Origin: Mycobacterium lentiflavum
Lineage (GTDB): Bacteria; Actinomycetota; Actinomycetes; Mycobacteriales; Mycobacteriaceae
Reading direction: 5' to 3'
Length of the DNA stretch: 64,000 nucleotides
Assembly: GCF_022374895.2 (NCBI RefSeq)
Contig: NZ_CP092423.2
Coordinates: forward strand, 3,286,001 to 3,350,000
A program made the position numbers and the translations under genes. Every line of letters begins with the position of its first letter. The first letter of the stretch is position 1. This document shows positions 1 through 9,218 of the stretch, one piece after another. A model generated the notes under the pieces. It was not told the origin of the DNA. It saw only the letters and a program-made list of their open reading frames with translations, and ran no database searches.

Positions 1-180
1 ATGACGACCTACTTCCATGCCGATCAGCAGGAGCTGGACGCGCTTGGCGGCGACTTCGTCCTAGCCTGCGCTCACGCCGATCGGTTCACCCATGGATATT
101 CCGATCAGAGCGCGCAAGTGTGGAGTCGCGGCGGCGCGCTGCTGGCCACCACGCATCAGATCGTCTACTTCAAGGCCTGA
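1..180 (+). CDS. Acyl-CoA thioesterase-like protein, C-terminal end
   Basis: Only the last 59 codons are inside the window; the ATG at base 1 is probably internal. The end, with WSRGGALLATTHQIVYFK, resembles the last beta strands of TesB-type HotDog acyl-CoA thioesterases, where an 'aRdGrLvAs..Q' strand ends the fold. It would hydrolyse acyl-CoA to free acid and CoA in the cytoplasm. It lies 84 bases before the SnoaL-like gene and on the same strand, so the two may share a transcript. The family call rests on a short tail. Confidence 0.55.
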   Translation: MTTYFHADQQELDALGGDFVLACAHADRFTHGYSDQSAQVWSRGGALLATTHQIVYFKA

Positions 181-264
181 CCCGCCCCGCTGATGTGCGG
201 CTTGCGCATCAATGTCAGGCTGGGCGTGACGTCGAGGAAACCGGTACACCAGAATCGAGCCGCA

Positions 265-795
265 ATGACTGAGCGCGCGAACGATGTGATCGCTGACGAC
301 CACGCCGCCACCCTGCTGGCGATCGAGTCCATCAAGCAACTCAAGGCCCGTTATTGCCGGTACCTGGACACCAAGGACTGGGCCGCGTGGCGTGCGATCT
401 TCGCCGACGACTTCGTCAGCGACACCTCCGAGGCGGGCGGCAAGCTGATCGAAGGCGCCGACGACTTCGTCGCGTTCACCCGTAAGAGCATCGGACGCCC
501 CGCGCAGGCCACCGCCCACCAAGTACACGCCCCCGAGATCGACCTCACCTCCGCGACGACGGCGCGCGGGGTGTGGGCCCTGCAAGACGTCGTGCGGTTC
601 GGGCCCGGTGTGAGCCTGGTGGGCTACGGCCACTATCACGAGACTTACGAGAACACGGCCGGGCGGTGGCTTATCAAGAGCTCCAAACTGACTCGGCTCC
701 GCGAGGACATCGTGACGCCGGTTTTCTCGTTCTACATCTCCAACCGGATCCGCAACACTGCCGCCAGGTTCGCCAACCGGCTGCTGGAGAAATAG
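265..795 (+). CDS. SnoaL-like (NTF2-fold) family protein
   Basis: A 176-residue protein with the NTF2/SnoaL pattern: an N-terminal helix pair (AIESIKQLKARYCRYLDTKDW), 'W..iFaDDFv', and a later beta-sheet half with WALQDVV and GYGHYHETYE. The family holds small cone-shaped isomerases, dehydratases and ring hydroxylase beta subunits, often in lipid or aromatic catabolism; the substrate cannot be read here. The ATG at 265 starts just before the conserved domain. A longer reading from 193 adds 24 unconserved residues. The epimerase gene follows after 8 bases, so the two are probably co-transcribed. Confidence 0.8.
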   Translation: MTERANDVIADDHAATLLAIESIKQLKARYCRYLDTKDWAAWRAIFADDFVSDTSEAGGKLIEGADDFVAFTRKSIGRPAQATAHQVHAPEIDLTSATTARGVWALQDVVRFGPGVSLVGYGHYHETYENTAGRWLIKSSKLTRLREDIVTPVFSFYISNRIRNTAARFANRLLEK

Positions 796-803
796 GAGAC
801 TCC

Positions 804-1919
804 ATGACTGTCGACACCATCCTGGTCACCGGCGCGTTCGGACAGGTCGGCAAGCGATGCGCCCAGATTCTGCTCGAGCGGGGTCGAACGGTCATCGCGA
901 CCGACCTTCGAAACGACAAAACCGTTGCGGTGCAAGAAGAATTGTCGGCTATCGCCAAACCTGAGGCGTTGATTGCCGCCTACGTCGACTTGACCGACGC
1001 CGAAGCGGTGCGCGAGCTGATCATGACCCACCAGCCGGGAGCCATCATTCATCTGGCCGCGGTGGTCGCACCGGTGTCATACCGCAATCCCGCGTTGGCA
1101 CGAAAGGTCAACGTCGGGGGCACGGAGAACCTGTTGGCGGCGGCCACCGCCCTGCCGCGGCCCCCGCTGTTCCTGATGGCGTCCAGCGCCGCGGTCTACG
1201 GCTCGCGTAATCCGTACCGGTATCCGGAACGGATCACCCCCGATACCCCGGTGAACCCCATCGATCAGTATGGGCAGGACAAAGTGCTGGCGGAGGCCGC
1301 GATCCGGGCCAGCGGCCTCCCACACGCGCTGTACCGACTGGCCGGGGTCATCTCACCGGATACCCAATCGGGTGGTGTCGACGGCGACAATCTGGTGATC
1401 ATGCGTTCTATGCCCGTCGACAACCGGCTACACACGGTGGACGCACGAGACGCGGCGCTGGCATTTGCCAACGGCGTCGATCGCGAAGCCACGATTTCCG
1501 GCAAGGCACTGTTGATCGGCGGAAACGAAACGTGCGTCATGCTCGAGCATGAACTCGAGGGCGACCTGATGACCGCTGTCGGCCTGGGTCGCCTCGGTTC
1601 GTCGGTGGGTCTGACCGGTGATCCCGACGACGACCGGGGCTGGAGTTTCACCGGCTGGTACGACACCACGGAAGCGCAAGCGCTGCTTGACTTTCAAGAG
1701 CACGACTGGCAGCAGACCATGGACTGGGTCGCTGAATCCCAGGGCAAGATGCGCTTCGTCTTACGCGTGCTGGGTCCGATCCTGCGGCCGGTGCTGCGCA
1801 TCGTGATCAAGGTGCAGAACCGCGCCGAGGGCCGTGGTCCCTACGCCGACCCGTGGGCGATGATCGAAAACAAATATGGCCCGGCGGCGCTGGCTCACGC
1901 CGAGAAGCAAGCCGACTAG
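804..1919 (+). CDS. NAD-dependent epimerase/dehydratase (extended SDR)
   Basis: A 371-residue extended short-chain dehydrogenase. The N-terminus carries the Rossmann motif VTGAFGQVGKRCAQ (GxxGxxG), then YVDLTDAEAV, IIHLAAVVAP, the catalytic Ser region MASSAAVYGS, and a YGQDKVLAE (YxxxK) active-site pair. The C-terminus is extended and basic, with a hydrophobic stretch (FVLRVLGPILRPVLRIVIKV) that may lie on the membrane. It should oxidise, reduce or epimerise a sugar nucleotide or sterol-like hydroxyl with NAD(P). The ATG at 804 is chosen because AGGAG at 794-798 is well placed; the upstream extension to 573 is in the frame of the SnoaL gene and is not credible. Confidence 0.85.
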   Translation: MTVDTILVTGAFGQVGKRCAQILLERGRTVIATDLRNDKTVAVQEELSAIAKPEALIAAYVDLTDAEAVRELIMTHQPGAIIHLAAVVAPVSYRNPALARKVNVGGTENLLAAATALPRPPLFLMASSAAVYGSRNPYRYPERITPDTPVNPIDQYGQDKVLAEAAIRASGLPHALYRLAGVISPDTQSGGVDGDNLVIMRSMPVDNRLHTVDARDAALAFANGVDREATISGKALLIGGNETCVMLEHELEGDLMTAVGLGRLGSSVGLTGDPDDDRGWSFTGWYDTTEAQALLDFQEHDWQQTMDWVAESQGKMRFVLRVLGPILRPVLRIVIKVQNRAEGRGPYADPWAMIENKYGPAALAHAEKQAD

Positions 1920-2275
1920 TTGCGCGACGCGAAGAACGCGGCTTTGCGGATCGAGTCTTCGACCGGTTGGGGCGTCGACCCCAGTATGCGTTCGGCCTTG
2001 CCGTGGTCTAGGGGCGACATCAGCTGAATACAAACTTCTTCAGGTCGGCATCCAGGGCCACGTCCAGCACGTGACGCAGACCCTCCACATTCGTCTGGAA
2101 CAACGGTGCTGGGTCGCCCAGCCACATCCGGGCAGCGCTCGACCTGAAGGTCATCGATGCCCTTGGTGGAACTGTTGCGGCGCAACATCACTCGAACGTC
2201 GGCGCGCGAGGAGACAAGCTGACGGGTGACGTGTGATCCCAAAAAGCCGCTGGCTCCGATCACGAGCTTCTTCTC
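1916..2275 (-). pseudogene. Decayed dihydroflavonol-4-reductase-like NAD-dependent epimerase
   Basis: Three pieces of one extended SDR lie in order on the minus strand but in different frames. The Rossmann start VIGASGFLGSHVTRQLVS is near 2265-2200. A middle piece is readable only in another frame (about 2127-2020: FQTNVEGLRHVLDVALDAD then LKKFVFS, stop). The C-terminal end, ERILGSTPQPVEDSIRKAA, is back in the first frame near 1990-1925. Most of a roughly 340-residue gene is missing, so at least two deletions or frameshifts occurred. The remaining 115-codon open frame across the pieces is accidental. Its stop overlaps the stop of the convergent epimerase gene. Confidence 0.8.
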
Positions 2276-2337
2276 GCGAGTAATGGCTATCTCCCCTTAT
2301 TGCCCCGTGGACAATAGCCCAACGGATTCCGCTGGCC

Positions 2338-3408
2338 CTAGGGGGCGTTTGTCTGCAGTTGCCGGATACGTTCCTCACGTGGCAGAACCGGACCGTCGTC
2401 GATCGGCTCGGTGATATCCAGTTCCGCCAGCCCAACCTGGGTGAGCATCGACGTGCCGTACGCGGCGAGCATGAGTTTTTGATCGTCACTATGCCCGCCG
2501 TCGACGAGCATGGCGCCGATCAGGCAGATGACGGCCATCTTGTACGCGTTGAACGCGCGATACCAGGATCGGTGCCGCAGGGTGATCCCGCTGGCCGTTT
2601 GGTAATGCTCGAGAAGTGCCTCGATGTCCAGTGCGTCAGGGTGACTGGTGATGCCGACGGGCTGCATCCACAGCAGTTCGAGCCAGCCGATGTCGGTCAG
2701 GGGGTCACCGACGGTGGTCATCTCCCAGTCGAAGACCGCGCTGACCTCGCCGCCGGTGAACGCGAAGTTGCCCGGCTTGGCGTCCCCGTGCACCAGGGCG
2801 ACCTTCGGGCACGGCTCCGGCTGGCTGTCGCGCAGTGCCTGCAGGAGCCGTTCCAGCGCGGGCAGCGAATCCCGCTTGACCCGGTCCATTTCGGACGCCC
2901 AGTGGTCGAGTTCGCGGCGCAGGTGATTGCTGCCGTCGTCGAGGGCGTCGAGCCCGGTCTGCTTGAGGTCGACCGAATGAATGGCCGCAAGCTGTTCGGC
3001 CAGACTTCGACACATCCGCACCACCATCGCGCCCGGCGCGTCGGCGGGTGCTTCCATTTCGTAGACGTCGCCGTCGACCCGCTCCATCACGAAGAACGGC
3101 CGCCCCAGGACGTCGCCGCTGTCCTCGAGCCACAGCGCCGGCGGCACACGAACGGCGCTGTCCTGCAACGCACGCAGGATCCAGAATTGACGTTCGAGGT
3201 CGTAGGGTTCCAGCAGCGCAGGCGGTTTGGGGCGTAACCGCAACACGACATCCCGGCGGGTGTCGCCGGTGACGACCGTGAGCACCATCATCTCGGCGGA
3301 ATGGCCGAAGCTCACCCGATCGAGGCCCTCGATGCGGACGTCGGCGACGTTAAGTCGGGTGCGCAGCCAGGCGGTCAAACGCTCAGCGACATTGGTGTCG
3401 TGCATCAT
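2338..3408 (-). CDS. Aminoglycoside phosphotransferase-fold (APH) family kinase
   Basis: A 356-residue APH/choline-kinase-fold protein. The Brenner motif is VHGDAKPGNFAF (H207, D209, N214), followed by the metal-binding VFDWEMTTVGDP (D227). An N-lobe Lys-containing strand is seen as DVVLRLRPK. Such actinobacterial APH proteins are often near acyl-CoA or steroid catabolism genes and probably phosphorylate a small hydroxyl substrate; drug resistance should not be assumed. It is downstream of the DUF7064-type gene with a 4-base ATGA overlap, so the two are translationally coupled. In the 57.5 kb gene of this window the same two modules occur as one fused protein. Confidence 0.85.
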   Translation of the reverse strand: MMHDTNVAERLTAWLRTRLNVADVRIEGLDRVSFGHSAEMMVLTVVTGDTRRDVVLRLRPKPPALLEPYDLERQFWILRALQDSAVRVPPALWLEDSGDVLGRPFFVMERVDGDVYEMEAPADAPGAMVVRMCRSLAEQLAAIHSVDLKQTGLDALDDGSNHLRRELDHWASEMDRVKRDSLPALERLLQALRDSQPEPCPKVALVHGDAKPGNFAFTGGEVSAVFDWEMTTVGDPLTDIGWLELLWMQPVGITSHPDALDIEALLEHYQTASGITLRHRSWYRAFNAYKMAVICLIGAMLVDGGHSDDQKLMLAAYGTSMLTQVGLAELDITEPIDDGPVLPREERIRQLQTNAP

Positions 3409-4535
3409 TGGCGTACTCCGTCGTCCGGCAACCGTTCGACCGGGGTTTTGTCCTGGGTGAAGGCCGACATGTCCATGGCCGCCCAGTTCGGGTAACGCGC
3501 ATAGCCCTGGCCGCCCATCAGCAACTCGAAGATGCCCCAGCCGGTGTCGCCGTCGAGTTCAAAACGCATCAACTGGTCCAGCGCCATCGATTTACCCTCG
3601 GTCTCGCTCAGGTGCGCGGAATCGTTGCTGTCCCATTGGAAGTGAATGAAGTACGCGCCGTCGCCGAGGTCCTGATACTGGCAGTGCGCCATCGGCAGGC
3701 CGTAATAGGCGTTGACGTGTTGATGCGGCGCGTCGGCCGTGACCCGGTAGGTCGTTCCGTCCCCGTCGGTGAAAACGAGGACAGCGCGGGCGGGCCGCTT
3801 GAGGTCGCCGTCGAATTCGACGTCGTGCTCGATCTTCACAAACCGATTCGACAGCGTGCCATCATTGTGGGTGATGCCGCCATCTACGTAGTTGACTGTG
3901 CCATCCGATGATTCGATGATCCATGCCTCGATCGCACGGTTTTCGAAACCGGCGTCGAGCCACAACCAGAAATCGATCTTGTCCGAGACACGCACCCCGA
4001 AGGTGCGATCCCGCCCGCCATGGAAACCGTCGACACTGATCCGCTCGCCGTCGATCTGTACCCAGCCGGTCCAGCGCCCCGGCTCTTTCATGTGGTACAT
4101 GTCGGCCAGCATCCGGCCGTCGGAGCCGTGCACCTTCATCGGCAACAGCTCCCACATCGGCGCGGTGGGCTCGTAATAGAGCTCCCACGCGATGCCGGAA
4201 TCGTTGGGCTCCACGTCGAGACGCCACTTCTTCAGGGGCTCGACACACGTCCAACGCATCGGCCCGGCGCTCAGATCGCCGCGGCCACCACCGTTGATCG
4301 GATGGCCGGCCAGCAGATCCCAGTGCCGGCCGTCGGCCAGGCTGACCTTGACGTATCCCAACCCGGTGCCGGTGTTCGGGTTGTTACCGTAGCCGCTGGC
4401 CAGCAGCAGGGTGCCGTCCGGCGAGGCGGCGAAGAAGTAGCAGCGGTCCGACCATGTCGGATCGGGATCGTGCACTTGATCGAATGTGGTTGGCAGCTGA
4501 TGGGTAAATGACTCGTCGGCGGCACCGTAACCCAT
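3405..4535 (-). CDS. DUF7064/DUF7065-type protein, unknown function
   Basis: A 376-residue soluble, aromatic- and Gly-rich beta protein with no signal peptide. It contains GFHGGRDRTFGVRVSDKIDF near residues 171-190, matching the GQRDHSWGVRDWW motif in the C-terminal half of the fused protein at 57543-59531. I know such proteins only as domains of unknown function, often beside APH-fold kinases; the number DUF7064/7065 is from memory. The ATG at 4535 has AAAGGA 6-7 bases upstream and gives MGYGAADESF; the frame opens earlier at 4592 without a better site. A TetR gene diverges from it across a 136-base gap. Confidence 0.7.
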   Translation of the reverse strand: MGYGAADESFTHQLPTTFDQVHDPDPTWSDRCYFFAASPDGTLLLASGYGNNPNTGTGLGYVKVSLADGRHWDLLAGHPINGGGRGDLSAGPMRWTCVEPLKKWRLDVEPNDSGIAWELYYEPTAPMWELLPMKVHGSDGRMLADMYHMKEPGRWTGWVQIDGERISVDGFHGGRDRTFGVRVSDKIDFWLWLDAGFENRAIEAWIIESSDGTVNYVDGGITHNDGTLSNRFVKIEHDVEFDGDLKRPARAVLVFTDGDGTTYRVTADAPHQHVNAYYGLPMAHCQYQDLGDGAYFIHFQWDSNDSAHLSETEGKSMALDQLMRFELDGDTGWGIFELLMGGQGYARYPNWAAMDMSAFTQDKTPVERLPDDGVRQ

Positions 4536-4671
4536 GAATTCCTTTCTGTCGGATTGCGAAATCGATTGCCATCGAACGGTTTTAGCAATCACGCCAGATC
4601 GATGGAAAATTCCTTACGAAACTCGCGCATCAGATACTCAACGGCACAACACATCCCCTACTATCGCTGCA

Positions 4672-5292
4672 ATGGAACCGAGCCGGTGGTGGGGCGACGA
4701 CCGCGCGATCCTCGATGACGAGGAGGCCCGGCGTCGCCTGCTGGACGCTGCGGGCCGCTGCATCGTGCGGCGGGGCAACGCCCAGATCCGGATGGCCGAG
4801 GTGGCCGATGAGGCCGGGGTATCCCGCTCGACGGTTTACCGGTACTTCCCCAACCGCGACGAGGTCCTGCTGGGTCTGATGCTGGCGCGGGTCGACGCGG
4901 CCTTGGGCGAGTTGGTCGGCTCGCTGCGTCACCCCGACGACCCGGTGCGCTCGATACCCGAGATGGTGTTGGCGCGGGTTGAGTCGGTGGCGGGCAACCC
5001 GTTGAACGAGGCCCTGTTCGCCGCGGAGAGCACCGCGGTGCCCGCGGCTCTGCAGCTGGGGTCCGAACCGATGGTGGAGCTGATGTTGGCGCACTACGGC
5101 CCGCTGCTGCAGCGGTGGAAGGACGCCGGCAACCTCTACACCGACCTCGACCCCCGCTCAATCGTGCAATGGCTGAGCACCACGACGTTGTTCCTGCTGG
5201 CGCCGGCATGGCGACTGCGCCCGGTGGCTGACAAGCGCCAATTCGTCGAGCAGTTCCTGGTACGGGCCCTGGTGCCACAGATCAGACATTAG
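4672..5292 (+). CDS. TetR/AcrR family transcriptional regulator
   Basis: A 206-residue regulator. The helix-turn-helix is at about residues 25-65: IRMAEVADEAGVSRSTVYRY followed by FPNRDEVL, the typical TetR recognition helix. The C-terminal ligand domain is helical and not assignable. The ATG at 4672 starts about 20 residues before the HTH, usual for the family. It diverges from the DUF7064-type/APH pair and is followed by a second APH gene, so it probably controls phosphotransferase genes on both sides. Palindromes just after its stop codon (5282-5317) are candidate operators. Confidence 0.85.
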   Translation: MEPSRWWGDDRAILDDEEARRRLLDAAGRCIVRRGNAQIRMAEVADEAGVSRSTVYRYFPNRDEVLLGLMLARVDAALGELVGSLRHPDDPVRSIPEMVLARVESVAGNPLNEALFAAESTAVPAALQLGSEPMVELMLAHYGPLLQRWKDAGNLYTDLDPRSIVQWLSTTTLFLLAPAWRLRPVADKRQFVEQFLVRALVPQIRH

Positions 5293-5317
5293 TCTCACTT
5301 TGTCTGATGTCCAGACA
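5282..5317. promoter_or_regulatory. Overlapping inverted repeats, candidate TetR operator
   Basis: TGTCTG-ATGTC-CAGACA at 5301-5317 is a perfect 6-base inverted repeat with a 5-base spacer. A further TCAGACA at 5282-5288 can pair with TGTCTGA at 5301-5307. The sites sit between the TetR stop codon and the APH gene at 5399. The arm size suits a TetR-type operator; a hairpin is the other reading. Functional assignment is inference. Confidence 0.4.
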
Positions 5318-5398
5318 TTCAGCTATTTTTGTCTTGGCAACTCGTACTCGCGCGCCACCCCGCGGATCTGGCGGCGGCGCACCCAGGGATGGACAGTC

Positions 5399-6532
5399 AT
5401 GAAAAACGCTGTTGAACAGGCCATTTCCGCCGTCGGACTGGCCGCTCACCTCGGCCGGGGAATCGGCCGGGTGACCGCCGACGCGGTCGTCGGCAGCCGT
5501 GCGGGCCTGCCCCGCGCGGTCGGCGACCTAAACACCGCGGCGCTTTCGCGTGTGATAGGACGCAACGTCAGGTCGATCCGGGTGCTCACCAGCGATGCCG
5601 GCACCTCGTCGCGGGCCCGGCTGGTGCTGACGGGCGATGACGTACCGGAGTCGGTCTTTGTCAAGATCACGGCGCAGACCGCCGCCACCCGGTTGATGGG
5701 TGAGCTGGGCCGGCTGGGCAACACCGAGGTGCGCTTCTACAGCCAGCTCGCCCCCGATCTCGCGGGCGTCCCGGTCGCCTACGGCGCGGCCTTCGACACC
5801 TGGACCGGTCGCTACCTGCTGGTGCTGGAAGACCTGCCCGAGTCGTGCGTCTTCCCGGATACGTTGCACCCGCTGTCCACCGATCAGGCCGGCCTGATCG
5901 TCGAGTTGCTGGCGACCCTGCACGGAACCTTCTGGGACCGCATGCGCCACAACGGGCGCGGGCCGCTGGATTGGCTCTACACGCCGTCGGGTGACGTCAC
6001 ATCGCTGTTGACCGGTTCACTGATGACCACCTCGATGAAGCGACTCAGCGGGCGGACCTCGATCCCGGTGGAGAACGGCCGATTCATCGCCGAGAACTAT
6101 CGCGCGGTCGCGGCGGTGATCGACACTGCACCGCATACCGTCATGCACGGCGACGCCCACCCGGGCAACATGTACTTCCGCGATGGCGAGGCCGGGCTAC
6201 TGGATTGGCAGGCGGTACGCCGCGGCCATCCGTCCCGCGAACTGGCCTACACCCTGATCACCAGCCTGACGCCCGACGACCGCCAGACCACTCAGCGCGA
6301 ACTTCTCGACATCTATCGACAGGCACTGGTCGCGGCCGGTGGACCCGATCTGGACCGCGACGACCTCTGGCTGCGCTACCGGCAGGGTGCGCTGTATGCC
6401 TATGTCGCACCGTTGATCACCGCGGGCATGGGCGGAATGCAGGTCGAAGATATCGCGATAGAGGGCTTGCGGCGCGGCGTCGCGGCTCTCGACGACCTGG
6501 AAACCGTTGCTGCGCTGAAACGTTCGTTGTAG
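5399..6532 (+). CDS. APH-fold phosphotransferase family protein
   Basis: A 377-residue APH/EcKinase-like protein. Seen are VMHGDAHPGNMYF (H250, D252, N257) and LLDWQAVRRGHP (D269) as catalytic and metal-binding motifs, and SVFVKITAQ as the likely N-lobe Lys strand. It differs clearly from the APH gene at 2338 and is not a recent duplicate. The ATG at 5399 is preceded by AGGGATGGA; the frame also opens at 5300 over the palindromic region, which is unlikely to be coding. It is convergent with the aldo/keto reductase, with 7 bases between stops. Confidence 0.82.
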   Translation: MKNAVEQAISAVGLAAHLGRGIGRVTADAVVGSRAGLPRAVGDLNTAALSRVIGRNVRSIRVLTSDAGTSSRARLVLTGDDVPESVFVKITAQTAATRLMGELGRLGNTEVRFYSQLAPDLAGVPVAYGAAFDTWTGRYLLVLEDLPESCVFPDTLHPLSTDQAGLIVELLATLHGTFWDRMRHNGRGPLDWLYTPSGDVTSLLTGSLMTTSMKRLSGRTSIPVENGRFIAENYRAVAAVIDTAPHTVMHGDAHPGNMYFRDGEAGLLDWQAVRRGHPSRELAYTLITSLTPDDRQTTQRELLDIYRQALVAAGGPDLDRDDLWLRYRQGALYAYVAPLITAGMGGMQVEDIAIEGLRRGVAALDDLETVAALKRSL

Positions 6533-6539
6533 GCGGCGG

Positions 6540-7511
<972 letters not shown>

Positions 7512-7548
7512 GCCACGTTCTCCTGTTCCACCGTGCCGATGTTGCACT

Positions 7549-7568
7549 CGAGGACCAACGACCCTGGT
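7549..7568 (+). promoter_or_regulatory. Candidate DosR (DevR) box before Acg-like gene
   Basis: The sequence cgaGGACCAACGACCCTggt resembles mycobacterial DosR sites of the GGGACC-N3-GGCCCT kind, with two mismatches in the core. It lies 49 bases before the nitroreductase start. Acg-family nitroreductases are classical DosR targets in M. tuberculosis, which raises the prior. Confidence 0.5.
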
Positions 7569-7616
7569 GCTGTCCGCGCTCGTGTTCCACGATTGACCTT
7601 AGATTGGAGGTCGAAC

Positions 7617-8612
7617 ATGCCGGATGCGTTGGTGGACATCGACGTACTCAGGGACGCCGTGCAGCTGGCCTGCAGGGCCCCGTCGTTGCACAACAGCCAG
7701 CCCTGGCGGTGGGTTGCCACCGGCTCACGGTTGCTCCTCTACATCGATGAAAGCCGCAGCCTGCCAGCCGCCGACAAATCAGGGCGCGAGGCGCTGATCA
7801 GCTGCGGCGCCGTACTCGACCACCTGCGCGTGGCGTTGGCTGCAGCAGGGTGGGCAAGTCAGGTCGATCGCTTTCCTGACCCGGACAACTCGGATCTTCT
7901 CGCATCGGTCGATCTCGGCCCGCGCCGGCCCGTCACCGACGACAATCGCCGACGGGCCGACGCCATCGCACACCGCCGCACCGATCGGCTCCCCTTCTCC
8001 CCACCGAGTAACTGGACGGCCCTGGAAGCAAGACTGCAAAAAGCCGTCGATTGCGCCACAATTCACCTCGACGTGATCCCCGAAGAGCTGCGGCCACAAT
8101 TAGCCCGGGCGTCGCGACTCACCGAGTCGCTGCGGCTATACGATACCTCGTATCATACCGAATTAGACTGGTGGACAGGTCATTTCGAGAGCGCCGACGG
8201 AATTCCGCGCACCTCACTGTTGTCGGCAACCGAGGACGATCAGGTCGACATCGGAAGAGCCTTCCCCGTTAGTCCGCACAACGAGCGGCACACCCCGCTT
8301 GGAAAAGACCAATCCACCGTGCTCGTTCTGTCGACCGACGAGGACACTCCCGTTGACGCTCTGCGGTGCGGCGAAGCGTTGTCGTCGGTGCTGTTGGAGT
8401 GCACGTTAGCCGGGATGGCGACCTGCACACTGACCCAACTCACCGAACTGTGGGCCAGTCGCGATCTGATCGCGAGTCTGATCGGACGGGCCGCGATGCC
8501 GCAGCTCCTGATCCGCGTCGGCGAAGCACTCGGCCCCACCGAGGCGACCCCGATGACGCCGCGGCGGCCACTGGGTGAGGTTCTGACGTTTAGCCCCAAT
8601 GAATCTGGTTGA
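7617..8612 (+). CDS. Acg-family NAD(P)H nitroreductase-like protein
   Basis: A 331-residue protein of the Acg/Rv3127/Rv3131 nitroreductase family, which belongs to the DosR dormancy regulon in M. tuberculosis. The start ACRAPSLHNSQPWRW is diagnostic of the flavin-binding N-terminal half. TDRLPFSPP and the later GMATCTLTQLTEL are also typical. Acg proteins bind FMN but have a lid over the active site, and proven nitroreductase activity is doubtful; FMN storage has been proposed. The ATG at 7617 has GGAGG at 7606-7610. A terminator-like hairpin follows at 8650. Confidence 0.88.
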   Translation: MPDALVDIDVLRDAVQLACRAPSLHNSQPWRWVATGSRLLLYIDESRSLPAADKSGREALISCGAVLDHLRVALAAAGWASQVDRFPDPDNSDLLASVDLGPRRPVTDDNRRRADAIAHRRTDRLPFSPPSNWTALEARLQKAVDCATIHLDVIPEELRPQLARASRLTESLRLYDTSYHTELDWWTGHFESADGIPRTSLLSATEDDQVDIGRAFPVSPHNERHTPLGKDQSTVLVLSTDEDTPVDALRCGEALSSVLLECTLAGMATCTLTQLTELWASRDLIASLIGRAAMPQLLIRVGEALGPTEATPMTPRRPLGEVLTFSPNESG

Positions 8613-8649
8613 CGACCGCGGCGCGGTATAACACTTTTTCTCACCGACT

Positions 8650-8672
8650 GAGCCGCCGAAAAGCGGCTCTTT
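8650..8672 (+). terminator. Rho-independent-like terminator after the Acg-like gene
   Basis: GAGCCGC (8650-8656) pairs with GCGGCTC (8663-8669) across a CGAAAA loop and is followed by TTT. Seven G/C-rich pairs directly after a gene end fit a mycobacterial terminator with a short U tract. Confidence 0.6.
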
Positions 8673-8675
8673 GCA

Positions 8676-8693
8676 ATGCGACCTACGGCCTCC
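8676..8693 (+). promoter_or_regulatory. Weak DosR-like site before the 103-aa orphan gene
   Basis: The core GCGACCTACGGCCTCC matches the GGGACCTxxGGCCCT pattern with two mismatches. It is about 115 bases before the orphan gene. Sequence support is weak; position between two possible dormancy genes is the main argument. Confidence 0.25.
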
Positions 8694-8807
8694 AGAAAGG
8701 GGCCGTAATGCCCTCGTCGGGGCGATTTCCGGAGAGTAACGTTACGCAAATTGAGAGTATTTGGGCGCTCGGGCCAGACGGAAATTGCATCGGCAAAGGA
8801 GTACGCA

Positions 8808-9119
8808 ATGACAAACAGCGTAACGGTCCACAATCGGTCCCCTCAGCAGCGCGCGCAGGATGCCAAAATATTGAAAGAGTCCGGTGTCCACAAGCTGGTC
8901 GTCACGGACCGCGAAGGTAATTGCTTGGCGTTCGTATTGGCTTGGGACAGCTTCGACTATGACCCTGAGACCGACACCTATGTGTGCATTGCTGACGGTG
9001 ATGGCAGAGAGCTCATGACCCTATACACCGCTGGCGAACTCAGGTCAGCACCCGGCGCGAACACGTATGTGATCACCGCACCGGATGCGACCGGCTCCCG
9101 GGCATTGAAGGCCCTCTGA
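8808..9119 (+). CDS. Hypothetical protein, 103 aa
   Basis: I do not recognise this protein. It is soluble, acidic, without signal peptide or membrane segment. A central part reads HKLVVTDREGNCLAFVLAWD, followed by an acidic stretch with DPETDTYVCIADGDGREL, which suggests a small beta-rich fold. Coding is supported by a well-placed AAAGGAG at 8795-8801 before the ATG at 8808 and by ordinary residue composition. It stands alone between the terminator of the Acg-like gene and the TetR-mce unit. Confidence 0.7.
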   Translation: MTNSVTVHNRSPQQRAQDAKILKESGVHKLVVTDREGNCLAFVLAWDSFDYDPETDTYVCIADGDGRELMTLYTAGELRSAPGANTYVITAPDATGSRALKAL

Positions 9120-9179
9120 ACCACCGGACACACCGCCCCGCCGGCCCGATCGGTAGCGGCTTCTTCTCGTCCCGGAGGT

Positions 9180-9202
9180 TATGATAGACCGTTCGTACGG
9201 TT
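9180..9202 (+). promoter_or_regulatory. TetR gene promoter with overlapping operator
   Basis: TATGAT at 9180-9185 is a good -10 element. The near-palindrome GACCGTTCGTACGGTT follows at 9187-9202 and would cover the transcription start. Its ACCGT/ACGGT arms equal those of the perfect palindrome in the mce promoter at 10118-10129. The arrangement suggests autorepression by the TetR protein. Confidence 0.6.
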
Positions 9203-9218
9203 AGCCGAAGGGTTCAAG

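Noticed and set aside
2359..3237. 292-codon plus-strand open frame
   Set aside because: Antisense to the phosphotransferase gene, which has clear catalytic motifs; the frame has none.
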